Positions 10,405 to 23,900 are shown, numbered from the stretch's first letter. The stretch is 64,000 nt of DNA from Grifola frondosa (GCA_001683735.1 LUGG01000009.1:868001-932000), one strand, 5' to 3'. The notes: generated by a model from the letters alone, not told the origin. Numbers and translations: made by a program.

Positions 10405-13400
10405 ATGTCTTCACCCTCTAGACCCGTAAACATATACAGCTCACGACCGTTATCGTCAGGTTCAGCTACTAACACTCCTCCCACCTTCGCCTCAACACCT
10501 CTTTCGGGCTCCCCAAGCCCTCACTTCCTGCGGACTCAATACGCGGGCACCTCGCCCCCGCCGAATATCCCTCCCAGAGGCACGCCATTAGGTACTCCTA
10601 GACCCACCAGCAGCGCGGCGCTACCTTCATTTCTTGGCGGCGAGCCATCATCCTCTTTGCCCAGAGCTGCTATTAGTGGTATCAGCGCCCGACGGCCCAT
10701 ATCCGGCACACCTGTCAGCGAGAACAACGCTCTCGATGATTTGACCGATGAGGAGAAAGCAAGAATTCTGCGGAGGCACCTCGTTTCTCGTGAGGAGCGT
10801 CAGAGGAATCAATGGGAGGACTCTCCGCGGGGTTCGATCGGTGCAGGCTCCGACGCTGGCATGCTATCGCAACGCTCGTCTGTGTCCCAGATGCGTGTGC
10901 CAGTCGAGAGGGAGAATTCAGAGCCCTTCCCTGTGCCATACCACGCACCTGGTGCTGATGTTACGTGAGTACTTTGTTTGCTAATATGTCGATTGAAGCC
11001 TTGTGAGACGAGTCCTCTGGGTTGGTGTGGGAATAGATTCATTACGACCTAATATTGGGATAGCATGAGATGCGTCGTCGTGGTCTATTTTAGCCCCAAA
11101 TCCCGTTTGTTAACGAGTATTGGTCGTTGTGGTGTGTCCCCGTTGGCTTTCTCTGCGTATTGATTCAACTTGTTTCTTGTTTCTGATTTGATTCAATGTA
11201 GACACAACATTTACAAGTGGCATGCGGATAAACGTCGCCAAACCGCACGACCGCGTGCAGCATCATTTTCCGGTTCGACTGCATCAACCCCACATCCTGC
11301 CTTCGAGCATATTCACGAGCCAGGTGGGTTCCGTAGGAATTACTTGATGCTTCGTGCGGACCAAGAGGGTGCGGAACAACCGCACATGGTGCGGAATTTC
11401 ATCGAGTTCCTCTACATATTTGGCCATTTTGTAAGGGTTTTTTAACAATCTGGATCATAACGAGTTGTTGACAAAGGTCATACACAGGCAGGAGAAGATC
11501 TTGAGGAAGACGAGGACGAGTATTCAGAGGAGGACGAGGAGTCTCGCATAGAGACACCAGTTGCTGTTGATAGTACTGCGCTTGGGGACTTAGATGCGAT
11601 GCTGCCCTCACTGACCCTTGGCGCGCCCTCAACGAGTGACTTGGTGAAAGCACATGAACGTTCGCCCCTCCTTCCACGCCCCGCAGATGCGCGCTCGCGC
11701 TCTAGATCAAGGCGGAGGCGGATGTCAAATGCGGGACCTCACGGAGATGCTACAGTTACTCAGGCTGTGCTCATGGTAGGGCATTATCTCAACAAGGTTT
11801 ATGATCGCTGATCATATTCTGGCAGCTTCTTAAATCGTTCGTCGGAACAGGAATACTGTTCCTGGGCAAAGCGTGAGGTCACAAAAGACTAGTCTTTAGG
11901 TGTCATTAGACTGACGTGCTTTCTTCTCGAATGCCAGATTTTTCAACGGTGGTATCCTCTTCTCGAGCGCGGTTCTGATCTTTATCGCGCTGATCTCACT
12001 GTATTCGTTCTTACTCCTGGTCAAAGCCAAGTTTGTTGTTTCGGGCAGTTTCGGCGGTACGTTCTTCCTTGCGAAGATTGAGCGGACGCTGATCGCAGGC
12101 TATTGCAGATATTGGCGGTGCTTTGTATGGCCCATGGATGCGTTATGCAATCCTTACTTCGATTGTCGTCTCTCAACTTGGTTTTGTATCGGCCTACATT
12201 ATTTTCGTCTCCGAGAACTTACAGGCTAGTATAAAACCTTCCTGCCTATCAGCACGTCCTCATTGTGATTATTCTTGCTAGGCGTTCGTCTTGGCGATCA
12301 CGAACTGCGCAAAGCTGCTCGGGATTCAGTACTTCATCCTCTTGCAGCTCGTCATCTTTCTCCCACTCGCACTCATCCGTAACCTGGCGAAGCTGAGCAC
12401 GACAGCCCTTGTCGCTGATGCATTCATCCTTGCTGGCCTCATTTACATCTTTGGGAGCGAGGCGAAGATCATCGCGCGGAACGGGATACAGCATGTGGAG
12501 CTGTTCAACGCGCGGGATTGGCCGCTTCTGATTGGGTAAGTCCGACTATTTTGTCCCGCTTTGGTCCTGCAGAATTGATTGATGTCATTCGCTCCCAGCA
12601 CTGCTGTGTTCTCCTTCGAGGGTATCGGACTGGTATGACCTTACCTCTTCATCAACTCGTTTGGTTCTGACGGTAACGCTCCAGGTGATCCCTATCACGG
12701 ATGCCATGAGAGAGCCTCGGAAGTTCCCTGCTGTGCTGACCGGCGTGATGCTGTTCCTTATGGGTAAGGCTCATTCATCTTCGTAATTATCCAGGCTTAG
12801 TAAATTTATTATAGTCCTGTTCTGCGGCGGCGGCGTGATGTCGTACCTGACCTTCGGCGCGGACGTGCAGACTGTCGTGATCGTGAACCTCGACACGACG
12901 AGCAAGTTCACGCAGGCGGTACAGTTCCTGTACTCGCTGGCGATCCTGCTCTCGGTACCGCTACAGCTCTTCCCCGCCGTGCGCATCATGGAGAACGGGC
13001 TGTTCCAACGGAGCGGGAAGGCGAACCCGCTGGTGAAGTGGCAGAAGAACGCGTTCCGCTTCATCCTAGTCGTATTTTGCGCATGTCTGAGCTACGCCGG
13101 TGCGGCCGACCTGGACAAGTTTGTCTCGTTTGTCGGGAGCTTCGCCTGGTGCGCCTCGCTTTTACCTTTATTGCTGATTGTGCCGGCTGAAGGGTTTTGT
13201 TATCCAGCGTGCCCTTGTGCTATGTGTACCCTGCAATGCTGCACTACAGGGCTGTGCGCGGACGCGCAGGCAGAAAGCCGCGGATATTGCATTGATGGTG
13301 TTCGGTATGACAGCGGCTATATATACCACGGTCCAGACTGTGCGAGTGCGTATCGCCCCGTGTAATTTGAGTTGCTAGCCGGTGGATTAACCTTCTTTTT

Positions 13401-13486
13401 CGCAGTTGATGATAGAGCCTGAGCCCGTTGGGCCCCCGCAACTTGGCAAGTGCACGCGCGAGCCCGAGGATCTTTTCCGGCACTGA
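10405..13486 (+). CDS. Vacuolar amino acid transporter, AVT3/AVT4-like
   Basis: This is an AAAP-family (Aa_trans) permease, by homology an exporter of neutral or basic amino acids from the vacuole. An about 300-residue cytosolic Ser/Pro-rich N-terminus (SSPSRPVNIYSS…, with an acidic EEDEDEYSEED patch) precedes the transporter core: LLKSFVGTGILFLGKAFFNGG (TM1 signature), DIGGALYGPWMRYAI, GFVSAYIIFVSENLQ, IPLTDAM-type VIPITDAMREP, GVMSYLTFG and RRQKAADIALMVFG. About eleven helices can be counted. Twelve exons sum to 757 codons once one missing base near 13253 (between HYRA and the following CARTRRQK) is allowed. The intron after SENLQ (12225-12281) appears to use a GC donor. The C-terminus KCTREPEDLFRH ends at 13486. 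The long N-terminus fits the Avt3/Avt4 class. Confidence 0.88.
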
Positions 13487-15010
13487 GATACTGGGTCGGT
13501 GATGTCATTTCTGTTTGCTGTCTTCCATTGTACAATACTTTTGGTTGTGAGGTCCCGGATTCTAGCAACCCACATGCGGACTCGTACGTCAATCGTTTCT
13601 TGTCATCATCATGCTCTCATTACACATTACATGTGCATACACTCATCGTTTCGAGCATTGGCCATACACATACAGGCATACACCTACACACCGAGACACA
13701 CTATTATATATCTACTGCATAATGTTTCAGTATAATTTCCTTCATTGTTGTTACAATACAGTGGTCTTGTTCCCATGACGTCTCTGGAATTTCGGTGGGA
13801 GAGTAGGACTCAGGTGGTGCCATACTGATATGTCGACCGGAAGTATGGAATACTCGCTTCCTGCCTAACCATGAGAGTCCAATTTCACGAGGATAACGAC
13901 GGGCCGGAGTCTAGTCCGTCCATCTTCACGAGTGACATGGGAGTGCAAGAGGGTTAATCACACAGATTTGACAGCAACACGTCGCGGTGAGGGTTCTGAA
14001 CACGAACCCTGAGAGTCGAGACGTACGAATACAAATCATGGCATGGTTCTCAACATATATACCAATCTTTCAAAGCCGGCGCGAGCAAGGCACCCGAGGA
14101 GACTAAATGGAGGTCCTCCGAATACGATAGATGCCTCGCACACCCTATATGCGGAAGATCTCTTGGCAGCAGGACAGCTGTGCAGCGATGTGCACGCATA
14201 CCAACGAGGGTGGTGATGACCAGTGGTGAATTCGAATTCGAGAACGCGTCACTGCGGAACAAATATCAAAGGTCCGTGATGCGCTTGAGTGGCACGTTTG
14301 ATCACACGGATCGACGAGAGTGCTGTGCGGTAAACGAGCGGGAAGAGAGACGACTCGGAGAAGAAGCTGGGCCGCACATTGGGGAGGGCGACCTGCAGAA
14401 GGGCGCGTAGAAGCGTCGAGGTTGGAGGCGTAAAACGATGAAGCGCAGCAAGTTAGCCCCAGAGGCAGCTAGTGCGGGGAGCGTAGCGGGACCCCGTGAG
14501 GCCAGATCCCGCGGAGGACCCCGGGAGAGATCAGGCGATCATTGGTTGCTGTTGGCCCCGACGCTCTCGCTTGTCTTGCAGAACGAAACACAGTCCTCCG
14601 CTGATCTCCCCGGCCTTTGGAATTCTTCATAAATATTCCAATGCAGCACCTTGTTTTTCCCTTCTTCCTCTCTCCCAAACTCACTCGTCCTTGTCCTGAG
14701 GAAGTATCCGTTGCAAAACCTGGCCTCGGACTGGACGTTCGTTAGCAGCTGCCACTGCCAGTGTCGTGTGCACACCGGAACCACCTGACTAGAGCATAGT
14801 GCGAGCAACCGCTATATAGGTACCGCTCGCATAGTTGTCCACTCCGACCTCTACCCCCGCTCTTTAAATACCCCCGCTCATTGGCATCTACCAACCCCGT
14901 CATTTGCGGTGACCGCCCCCTCCTCCCGCGCGAAGCCCAGGTTTGCGATTCTCATTGGACCAAGCAAGTCTAATCCTGCGCGAGAAGTGCAACAACCTAG
15001 ACAGAGCGTC
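13487..15010. other. Intergenic, no recognisable gene
   Basis: 1.5 kb with a CA/CATA-rich stretch at about 13600-13720, then short unrelated open frames. TATA-like motifs TATATA (14813-14818) and TTTAAATA (about 14863) probably belong to the downstream gene. Confidence 0.5.
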
Positions 15011-17495
15011 ATGCGCAGTGAGAGCATGAATATGCTCGGCGCCACCGATCGACCCAATGACGACGGAGCGAAACGGGGTGTAGTCGCGATCGAGGACGCC
15101 CTCGGTGCAGACGCTAGGTGCGTTGTGCTTTCTGGCCGAGTCCTTCCCCCCGAGCATTCCCTCCATCCGCACTATCAACAGCCGAATTCCCGTGGCTTCT
15201 GGACCAGCTCGAATACTATATACCGGCCATGTGCTACCGCTTCTTCGTTTCGTGAATCTATCCCGCGGACGTCAGAATCATTCATATGCCAAGCTGTCCT
15301 TGAGCCTTCTTGTCTCTTTCTTTATACCCTATGTCCACCCCTGAATGCTATCAACTAACTTTCAGCCGCAGTGTTCAACCTCCGAACGCACAAACCCCGG
15401 ACGCTCGTGGATCAGTTCCTGTCCTTGTTCAATCTCGCCCGTCAAAGGACACGGATCTACCGCCTCTGCCTCCAACATCGCTTTCAACCTCACGCACACC
15501 ACTTGCAAACTCGAGAATGCGGCAGTCCAACACAAGGCCTCAAGAGCCTCGTATCTCAACCAATGCCGCGCCGCTCATTCCAAAAGACGCCGACCTGCCT
15601 CCTCTTCCCACCGCTTCAGCTGCCCCCTCTCATACTGCAGCAGCTCAGAAATCTGGCTCGGGCCCAGGTTTATTCAAACGACTAACGACGAAGCTGCGCA
15701 GCAATGCAGCGCCACCTGTCGCTTCTCCGAGCTCTCCTACAGATAACACCCGCGGTTCTGCTACTCCGACCGTTTCCAAACCGAAGCGCAAAGTGGGCTT
15801 GCACATGCCGCCGATGCCCAAAGCGCCTGCCCCAGCGCTCACGAACTTCGGCTCGCTAGAGCAGCGACAAGCTGCATTGCGCGCTCGGGGGCTTATTCCC
15901 GCCGTACCTCCGATCAGTCAAGGATGCCCACGGCTACAGGGTACCGCTTAGCGAACAGGAGGCAGAGCTCGACAGACGGTTCACCGTCGTCGTTGAAGAT
16001 CAGCATTCCGATAGCGAGCAGGAGAGCGAGTCGAAGCGGATCATGGAGGCGTGGCTCACGCGAAACCGCGAGGGCAGACCGCTTCCCCGCTCCGGCTGCA
16101 GACGAAGAAGTAGGGAAGGTGTGCGAACTGAAGAACGGTTAGGCGAGGACGTGACGGTCGGCCAGTCGACTTCACCGAGCCGCGCGACGTTTGTGGAGGC
16201 ACACAGCCCCCCGCCGCTCTCCCCCAGCAGGGCAGCCATTGCGGACCCCAACGAACCCCCACAATCGCCAACCATGTCGTCATCCGTAAGTCGCAGCTCC
16301 CCTCCAGCCCCGTCCGGTTCAGAGACAATACTTACCTCGCCCTCGAGTCCGTCGAGCGAGTCCCCTGAGGTGACCGAGAAAGTCTCGCGCTGGCTGCGAT
16401 CATCATCCGAGGCGACCGCTCATTCTGTACAGTCAGATACCGAAGAGGGTGCGGCGGTGCCATCATCGTCTTCGTCTTCTGTTCGCTCCCCGGTGAGGGC
16501 GAAGAAGGAGAAGCCATCACCGATCATCGTGACCACCGTCGCGCACGATCCGTCTGGTGAATCCACAAAAGCAGGGGATTCTCAGCGGCGGACGCTCCCT
16601 TCGTCGCCATCTCGTGGACGGTCCGTGACAGTGTCCCACCCGCACAGTTTGCGAGAGAATACAGCAGCACCATCAGCGCTTGCGCCTAGCACCAGCACCA
16701 GCACCGTGAGTGGAAGCGGGCGGAGCAGGTCGACGACGCTCCCCGCACTGTCTCCCACGCGCACGTTGTCGTCTGAGGCGGCATCGATATCGCTCCCCAC
16801 GCCGACAACCACGTGCGAGCCATCTATGTCGGGGGCGTCGTCTGACAGCTGTAGTCGGCCCCGGAGGTCGAAGGGCGCTGGCCTCAAGGACCTTGGTCTG
16901 CGGGTGCAGACTGCGGGCGTGGTGCAGACGTCTGTTATCGTGGAGAGCCCCGTAGAGGAAGCGCCGATCAGCGAGATGCAGGAGTTCGGGGCTGAACCAG
17001 TCAGGCACCAGGTGAGGACGGGCGAACAGGTGGAGGCCGAGGAGAGGAAAAAATCGGGCACGCTTGGGTTGTTCGGGCGGAAGCTGCATGTGGACGAGGT
17101 ACGTCTGAGTGCGTGTTGTGCAAGATAGGCGATGCTGACGCGTCTGGCAGAATGTGCGCACCGCACGGACGTCGTCGTCGATGTCAAACCTTCGGCGTAC
17201 CATCACTGGCACGTTCTCCTCCATGCGGCCGAAGTCCACGATGGAGGCATCCGGTGCTGACTCCCGACGGGGCGCGAAACTCCCGGGCATATCGCTTCCG
17301 CCGTCATCGTATAACTTCCCCTCGCAGCCCAGCGTCCGTCCCCCAGACCGGAGCCGCACGGTGGGAGCGGGCTTGCGCGAGCCACGGCAGGGCCTGTCGG
17401 TGACAATGCACAGCCGCGGAAGCATCCTGCTCGAAGCGCATGCGATCCAGGACGAAGAGAGTCGGCGGCTGAGCGAGATGGCGTTCTTGACCTGA
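15011..17495 (+). CDS. Ser/Pro-rich protein of unknown function
   Basis: I do not recognise a domain. Three exons (15011-15117, 15366-17098, 17151-17495) encode about 727 residues dominated by Ser, Pro, Thr and Arg. Features are a repeated KDTDLPPLP / KDADLPPLP motif, a GLFKRLTTKLR basic segment, SLEQRQAALRARGLIP (probably helical), PLSEQEAELDRRF, and a basic Ser-rich C-terminus with LRRTITGTFSSMRPKS. The pattern resembles fungal cortical or signalling scaffold proteins, but that is only an impression. The total exon length is a multiple of three only if one extra base near 15917 is discounted, which joins LIPAVP to RSVKDAHG. TATA-like sequences lie 150-200 bp upstream. The start is chosen for its in-frame splice to the long exon. 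Confidence 0.6.
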
Positions 17496-18255
17496 TCGCT
17501 GTGCGGCTCGGTGAGGAACGCTGTATATTGTTTGTGTCTGCTGCGCGGCTCGTTCTGCTTCCACGGTCTTTTTGGGACAACAGGATCCTTCGTTTCTTAT
17601 TACTCATGGATAGCGGTCACGGCACACAAACTGCATAATTCTATCTCTGTACAAGGCTCCGCTCCTCTCGTATACTAACTAGCAATAATTTATTCAATGA
17701 TACTTGTATATCTTTCTGTTCACATTGACTGAAACAAAAATCTTGATTAAGGTGGTCGGAGAACCGCACGCACCTGATTGTGCAACGTTAACGGTACCCG
17801 CGTCAAATCACGGTCTCGATTTGCACGCTCACTGCGGCGCGCTCAGGACAACTTGTCCTGCTCTACCTCTTAACATCGTCCTTCACGCTCCAAGTCCTTC
17901 AGACTCGGAGAACTCTCGAATGTCTCTGTGCAGCTAATAATTGTGCAGTCTCGCTCCCCGCGCAATCTTTTTTCGGCTGTCTGGTCTGGTCTGGGCTTGT
18001 GATTTATCCTCGGACTATCTACTGAGGGAGCAAGTTGTATTTCGTGGATTGGACAAAAAGCATTCACTTATCATTGGCTGGTGAGTGCCCCATAATGCGT
18101 CACCGAGCGTCGTGAATAATATGTCGTGTATCTAATGAAGTGCAAATTTTTCCGCGGACGAAATGTTCTTCGTTTGCAGGCATAGCGGGTTCGTAACATA
18201 ATGCGAGGACGGACTATCATTACACACATACGGTTTCCCCAACTGCGGCATCGAA
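17496..18255. other. Intergenic
   Basis: 760 bp between two plus-strand genes. Only short unrelated open frames are present and nothing is recognisable. Confidence 0.45.
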
Positions 18256-19938
18256 ATGCATTGCATCCCTCAACATGCCGTCTGCTCGTGCCTGTGTCCC
18301 CTCCGCTGTTGCCGCAGATACCATTCTACGGAGTCTGGTTCACATATCGCGTCGGAACCTTCACGGTGTTCCGTGGAGTCCGACTCCAGGCCACGGCCGT
18401 TTGCAGTGGAGCGAGTGGGAGGGCGGGAGTGCCGTGTCTCCTGGTCTGAGGAAGCGGGTGTCACGAAGGAATGGCGCGACCTCCCGTCGGCCGTGCCTGA
18501 GGGTGGCAAGGCTGCACCGTCGACGAATTCGTGGACCGGGAAGGTGACGGCGTGGCTGGGGCAGATGTTCCTCCCGACGAACTACCCGCATTCCGTCCAC
18601 AGATCGTGAGTCCCTTAGCACATCTCGCACCGCAGGCACTAAGCGTTGCACGCACCCAGGTATGCGCCGTTCCACATTCTGCAGTTCTTTGAGACGAATC
18701 TATCCACTGTCGTATCCGTGCTCTGCAACCAGGCGCTGCTCACGTCCGTCGGGTGAGCGCGGAGGGGAGCATCTTCGGTGCGGTCGCTGTACAGTGGATC
18801 ATCAAGGATGGCGCGGGTGAGGTGGCGAAGCTATTTTTCATTCGTCGATTTTCGCCGTTCTTCGATAGCCATCCGAAGGGGCTGACGTTGTTCGGGGAGT
18901 GATCGTCGCGCTGGGGAGCGGGCTGCAGATCGCCACTTTACTCATCACCCCGTCGGCAGCGAATTTCCTCCTCTGTGCGGCTGGTGGTAACATTTTTAAG
19001 CTAGTCGGCAATGCGGTGAGTATTGACGCGGGTGAAGTGTATTTCGCTAGTTGACCGTGAATGGCATCCAGATCTGGTTCACGACCCACATCAAGTTTGT
19101 GCGCTACTTTTCGCAGCAAGGTATACAGGAGATGTTGCTGCCAAGGACGAGTCACAGGCTTCTATCGCACAACTGGTGGGATATGCGGCAGGAATCAGTC
19201 TCCTGACGTTTTCGCATTCCCCCGCATATCTCTACAGCATTTTCTTCCTTGCCGTCCCTGTGCACCTCTCTATCACAACGTGGATGATGCGCGTGGCGAC
19301 GTTCGAGCTCCTGACACAGCCGCGGTTAAGCTGGCTTGCGCGCGAGTACGTCCAGGACAACGACGTGCTCTCGTTGGAGGAAATGGAGGCGGACAAATCG
19401 ACCGGGCTCTTCGGCGAATTCTATAAACACAAGGAGGACAAATACCTGTCGCTCGCGCCGAGACTTACCGAGGTGATTGGGTCGGACACGGATCGCAGCC
19501 GGGAGAGATGGGAGGCCTGTACGGAAGTCTTCATGGTGCGTCCGCGAATGCATAAACCTGTCGACGGTGGTCTAACCCGTTCCTCATAGAATCAGAAATA
19601 CTTGCTCTACCCGTCTTCTCGCCACTGTCCCAGCCCATTTCAATCTTCTTCCATCCGGACGCAGCGAACGACGATATGCTCCGCGCCATGCTACACGCCG
19701 CGCGCTTGCGCACGATGCTCCCGAGCGGTCCTCACTTGCTGTCAATTCCGCCTCTACGTGGGACGAGGAGGTGTCTCTTCAATCGACGTTGGCCGACAGC
19801 CTCGCGTGGACAGAGCAAAAATTTGATTCATTCAAGCGGGCGTTGGAGAAGAAGGGATGGCGCACGGACGAGATCGGCTTTGCGGACCAAGGGCAACGTG
19901 TGTTGTGGGGACCCATGGCGGATCGCGGTGGCTCCTGA
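18256..19938 (+). CDS. RUS family (DUF647) protein
   Basis: This matches the ROOT UVB SENSITIVE/DUF647 family, found in plants, animals and fungi and of unclear biochemical role. Landmarks in order are FLPTNYPHSV, HILQFFETNLSTVVSVLC, EGSIFGAVAVQWIIKDG, EVAKLFFIRRF, FDSHPKGLTLFG, ANFLLCAAGGNIFKLVGNA, HIKFVRYFSQQ, TGDVAAKDESQASIAQL, then the poorly conserved C-terminal half ending at 19938. Two or three short introns are evident (18606-18659, 19018-19069, 19536-19589). Five one-base deletions (about 18752, 18896, 19122, 19611, 19720) break the frame. Each restores family sequence when a homopolymer base is allowed, which favours sequence error over a pseudogene, though this is the most damaged gene in the window. 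The start at 18256 is uncertain; an upstream exon is possible. Confidence 0.7.
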
Positions 19939-20883
19939 AAATTCTGACCGAGCTGGTGCTATTCGATGGCTCTTGCTCTTTGCATTCTCCCCTACAGCAT
20001 GGGGCGTCCATCTCCGAGAGGAGCTTGAATTCCCGCTCCCACACGAAAACCTCGACCGGATATACGCCCCCAGTCGGCCATCCTCTGGGACTCAGCCCAG
20101 CAGGGCATGCCTTTTAGGTCTTCTGGTGTGCTAGAGGCATTCATGCACTTCATTTGCATTCGCCACTCACCACTCAGTTATTCGGACATCAGATAGACTA
20201 GAAGTCAATTATAGTCGTGCTCATTGTTGATTTAACCTAATCTATGTAGATTCACGGTGCACCTTGAATGCACGCCCATGATAGTTACTTGATGAACACG
20301 TCTCCTCGGCGTGGATGCAGCGTGCAAACTGCGAGTGACTCCATATGGGAACACACCTGAGATGCTTCAATCAGGCACTCGACGTTAATTGTCAATTTCT
20401 CCGAAGCATTGGCGAAATCTTTAGCAAATACGACGTCTGACTTACGGACACCAAGTTACCTTCAAAATTCAAAGTCGTGAAGACCAGGTGAAGAAGAGTG
20501 GCCGTCACTTGCTGTAACTTCATGATGTACAATTTCCTCGCGTTATCAGAAGCAGGTTTGCGTAATGAGCTTCGGCATTGTGTGTGAGACACGTTCATGG
20601 ACACGCCGCAAACATGTAGAAGCCGCAAGTACAGATTCAAAGATGGCGGCGGATAATATGTTTGATAAAGAGTATACAAGACAGACATCGAGGGCAGTCC
20701 CTGGCGAAGAGTGGTGGACGTCGGGGACGTGATGGAACGCGTCGACGCGAAACAAGACGCGTAACGCCGCGAACAAATTTTCTGATCGTCGCTTAGCGTG
20801 AAGCAAGTTGCCTTTCCTGGAAATTCTTAGGAGAGTCTAACAAGCGCCCAGATTCGTTGGGGCTGCCTAGTTGGGGGACCTTC
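19939..20883. other. Intergenic, RUS 3' flank and FAS promoter
   Basis: No gene is recognised. The region has short open frames on both strands without family resemblance. Confidence 0.45.
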
Positions 20884-20890
20884 TATAAAA
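20884..20890 (+). promoter_or_regulatory. TATA box of the FAS gene
   Basis: TATAAAA lies 84 bp upstream of the FAS start codon at 20974, which itself has an ACCATGG context. A 7-bp inverted repeat, TCGTCGA/TCGACGA (20947-20968), lies between the two. Confidence 0.55.
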
Positions 20891-20973
20891 CAAATCGTCT
20901 CCCATTGTGATTTGACTTCTCCTCATATCCTCTGGTGGACCACCCATCGTCGATACTATCTTCGACGACGACC

Positions 20974-23900
20974 ATGGCCCTCTCTTCTCCCGTCCATGCC
21001 AGCAACGGCATTACCACTCGCCCCATGCAAATCCAGTCTGGCACAATTAGAGTGAGCATCTCCTTTGCAATACGTGTGTTATGTCTTTTATTCGTGTGCG
21101 ACGCTTTGGGGGGTTCGTTGGCGTGGAATGTTGTAAGGGAGGGTTGGGATGGTGGGAACCGGCTGGCGCAGGTGTCGACGCGTCGCGCTTCGCTCAGTGT
21201 ATGGCTCGCGTCATCACCTTTAATAGTTTCGAGTGGTGATTCCCTGCTTTCCACTGCGTGAACGCGTTCCAGAAGTCCCCGGTGTCGTTGTCGCATTTTC
21301 CGCCTTTCGTTTGCAGGCAGAGCGTTCAAAAGCGGCTGTATGCGCCGTCTTTCCGGCGCATGCGTCGATTATATCGAGAAAGTTGCACTTCTGAGAGGTG
21401 TAAACGCAATTTCTGCCATGTTTGCGACATGTTTCGATGTGACCATAGTAGTACGAACTATTTCACTAATTGCACGCGCATATTTTGCACCGTGATGCTA
21501 CTATGGCCTATATGCGGCGTTTGTGACGCGCTCATGCTAAAAAAAACCTGTTCGTACCACAGATATCCATCCCGGTATCCACGCAATGCGACGAGTGGAT
21601 TGCTGCCGAGATTCTTAGAGATGAGTTCACCCACCTGCAGAAAATGCAAGACGAAGTAGACACCACCGCCGAATTAGAGAACGCGACGGAGGCGACCGTA
21701 GAACTTTTTGCCCTTTTCTTGAGCTTCATTGCATCAAAGCTTGATGAGGACGCACAGTCGGTGTCTGCGCGCACCTCAATCCTCTTGAAGTCACTCAAGC
21801 ACTTCACCACTTCTCACCTGTCGCAGCAAGACATTCATGTGGTCGCTGCCACCTTCGACTCTGACTCGCGCAAGACAGTCCTTGCCTCCTACTATCAGGC
21901 TCTGGCTGCTTTGGAGCAGAAAGAAGTTTCGGACATCCCTCGCGCACCTTCTAGTGCATTGCTATCCGCTGCCGCTCAAGGCGACGCTTCTATATATGCG
22001 TTGTTCGGCGGCCAGGGCACGAACGAGGTCTACTTCGACGAGCTACAGACCCTCTACGACATTTACAAGCCCTATGTGGCATCTTTCCTCACTACGATCA
22101 CGCGCGAAGTCCTGGTACCATTGGTGGCCGCTTCCGAAGCTACGTCCTATTATACCCACGGCCTCGACGTCGTGTCTTGGCTCTCAGGCGCGTCTCCGCG
22201 ACCTCCCACCGCCTACTTGGCGTCGGTTCCCGTCTCACTGCCGTTAATCGGCCTTACCCAGTTGACCCAATACCTGGTCATCTGCCAAGTGTCCAAGCTC
22301 TCGCCTGGGGAGCTCCGTTCGCGTTTGCAGGGCGCTACTGGACATTCCCAAGGAATTGTCTCAGCGGTTTGCATTGCAGCGTCTACGACGTTTGAATCAT
22401 TCGTCGATAATTCGCGCAAGGCTCTGCGCTGGCTGTTTTTCTGTGGCCTGCGTGGACAACAGGCATTCCCTGTCCTCGCGTTGGAACCGAGCATGGTGCA
22501 GGATGCTATTGAAGGTGGAGAGGGCGCGCCGAGTCCCATGCTATCTGTGACCGGACTTCCTCTCAAGGATTTGGAAGGACACATCCAGAAGACGAACAAG
22601 CACCTTCCGGAGAACTCTCAACTTCAAGTCTCATTGCACAATGGCCCGAAGGCGTTTGTTGTGACCGGACCTGCGCGTGCGCTGTTTGGCCTGGTCACTA
22701 GCCTCAGGAAGGTCAGGGCCCCTAGTGGTCTTGATCAGAGCAAAACGCCCTTCTCGCAACGGAAGCCGGTGTTCTCTGTTCGTTTCTGGTTGTGAGCGTG
22801 CCATACCACAGCGACTACTTGGCGGCGCAACAGAGTTGCTTTTGGAAGACTTGGGGGGTGAGGAGTTATGGACGAAGGAAGAGCTCGGTATTCCTGTATA
22901 TCACACGGAAGACGGTAAGCTTTCAGATGTATGATCAAAGAAATGTGCTCATGCAGATTCGTAGGATCGGATTTGCGTTCGCATCCTACCCCTTTGACTC
23001 GTGTTTTGTGCGACCAGATTTTCACGCTTCCCATTCACTGGGTGAAAGCAACGAACTTCCCGCCTACTGCAACGCACGCGATTGACGTTGGACCGGGTGG
23101 TTTGAGCGGTATCGGCCCCCTTACCGCGCGCAACCTGGAAGGCCGCGGTGTTCGCATTGTTGTCGCAGGCGACAAGGCAAAGGGGCCTGCTGAACTCTAT
23201 GACGCGACGAAGGTCAGACGTGAGGAGTGGTGGAGCAAGAAGTTCATGCCGAATTTGGTGAAGACAAGGTGCGCATACTTCCTCCATTCAGGTGTATTCT
23301 TTTCTAACAGCACGTCTCTTGTAGTGATGGCATAATTCACATCGACACGCCGTTCTCGCGCCTGCTTGGCAAGCCTCCCATCATGGTCGCTGGCATGACG
23401 CCGACAACGGTGAAGGCTGGATTCGTGAGCGCGGTGCTGGATGCGGGCTATCATATCGAGCTAGCCGGTGGTGGGCACTACAGCCCTGCTGCCTTGCGCG
23501 CGAAGGTTGCCGAAATTCAGAGCAAGATCCCGGCTGGCGTTGGTATCACGCTCAACTCCCTCTACATCAACCCTCGTCAGTTCGGGTTCCAATTCCCTCT
23601 TTGGCAAGAGATGCGCCGTGAAGGTCTCCCCATCGAAGGCTTCTGCGTCGCGGCCGGTATTCCTAGTACTGAGAAGGCCGCCGACATCATCAACGGCCTG
23701 AAGGCGGCGGGTATCAAGCACGTTTCTTTCAAGCCCGGCTCGGTCGATGGTATCCGGCAGGTCGTGAACATCGCCGCTGCGAACCCCGACTACCCAATCA
23801 TTCTCCAATGGACTGGCGGTCGCGCTGGCGGACATCACTCTTGCGAGGACTTCCATCAGCCCATTTTGGCGACGTACGGCGCTATTCGGCAGCACAACAA

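Noticed and set aside
13600..13720. CA/CATA-rich stretch considered as a microsatellite
   Set aside because: The units are too irregular to count as a tandem repeat.
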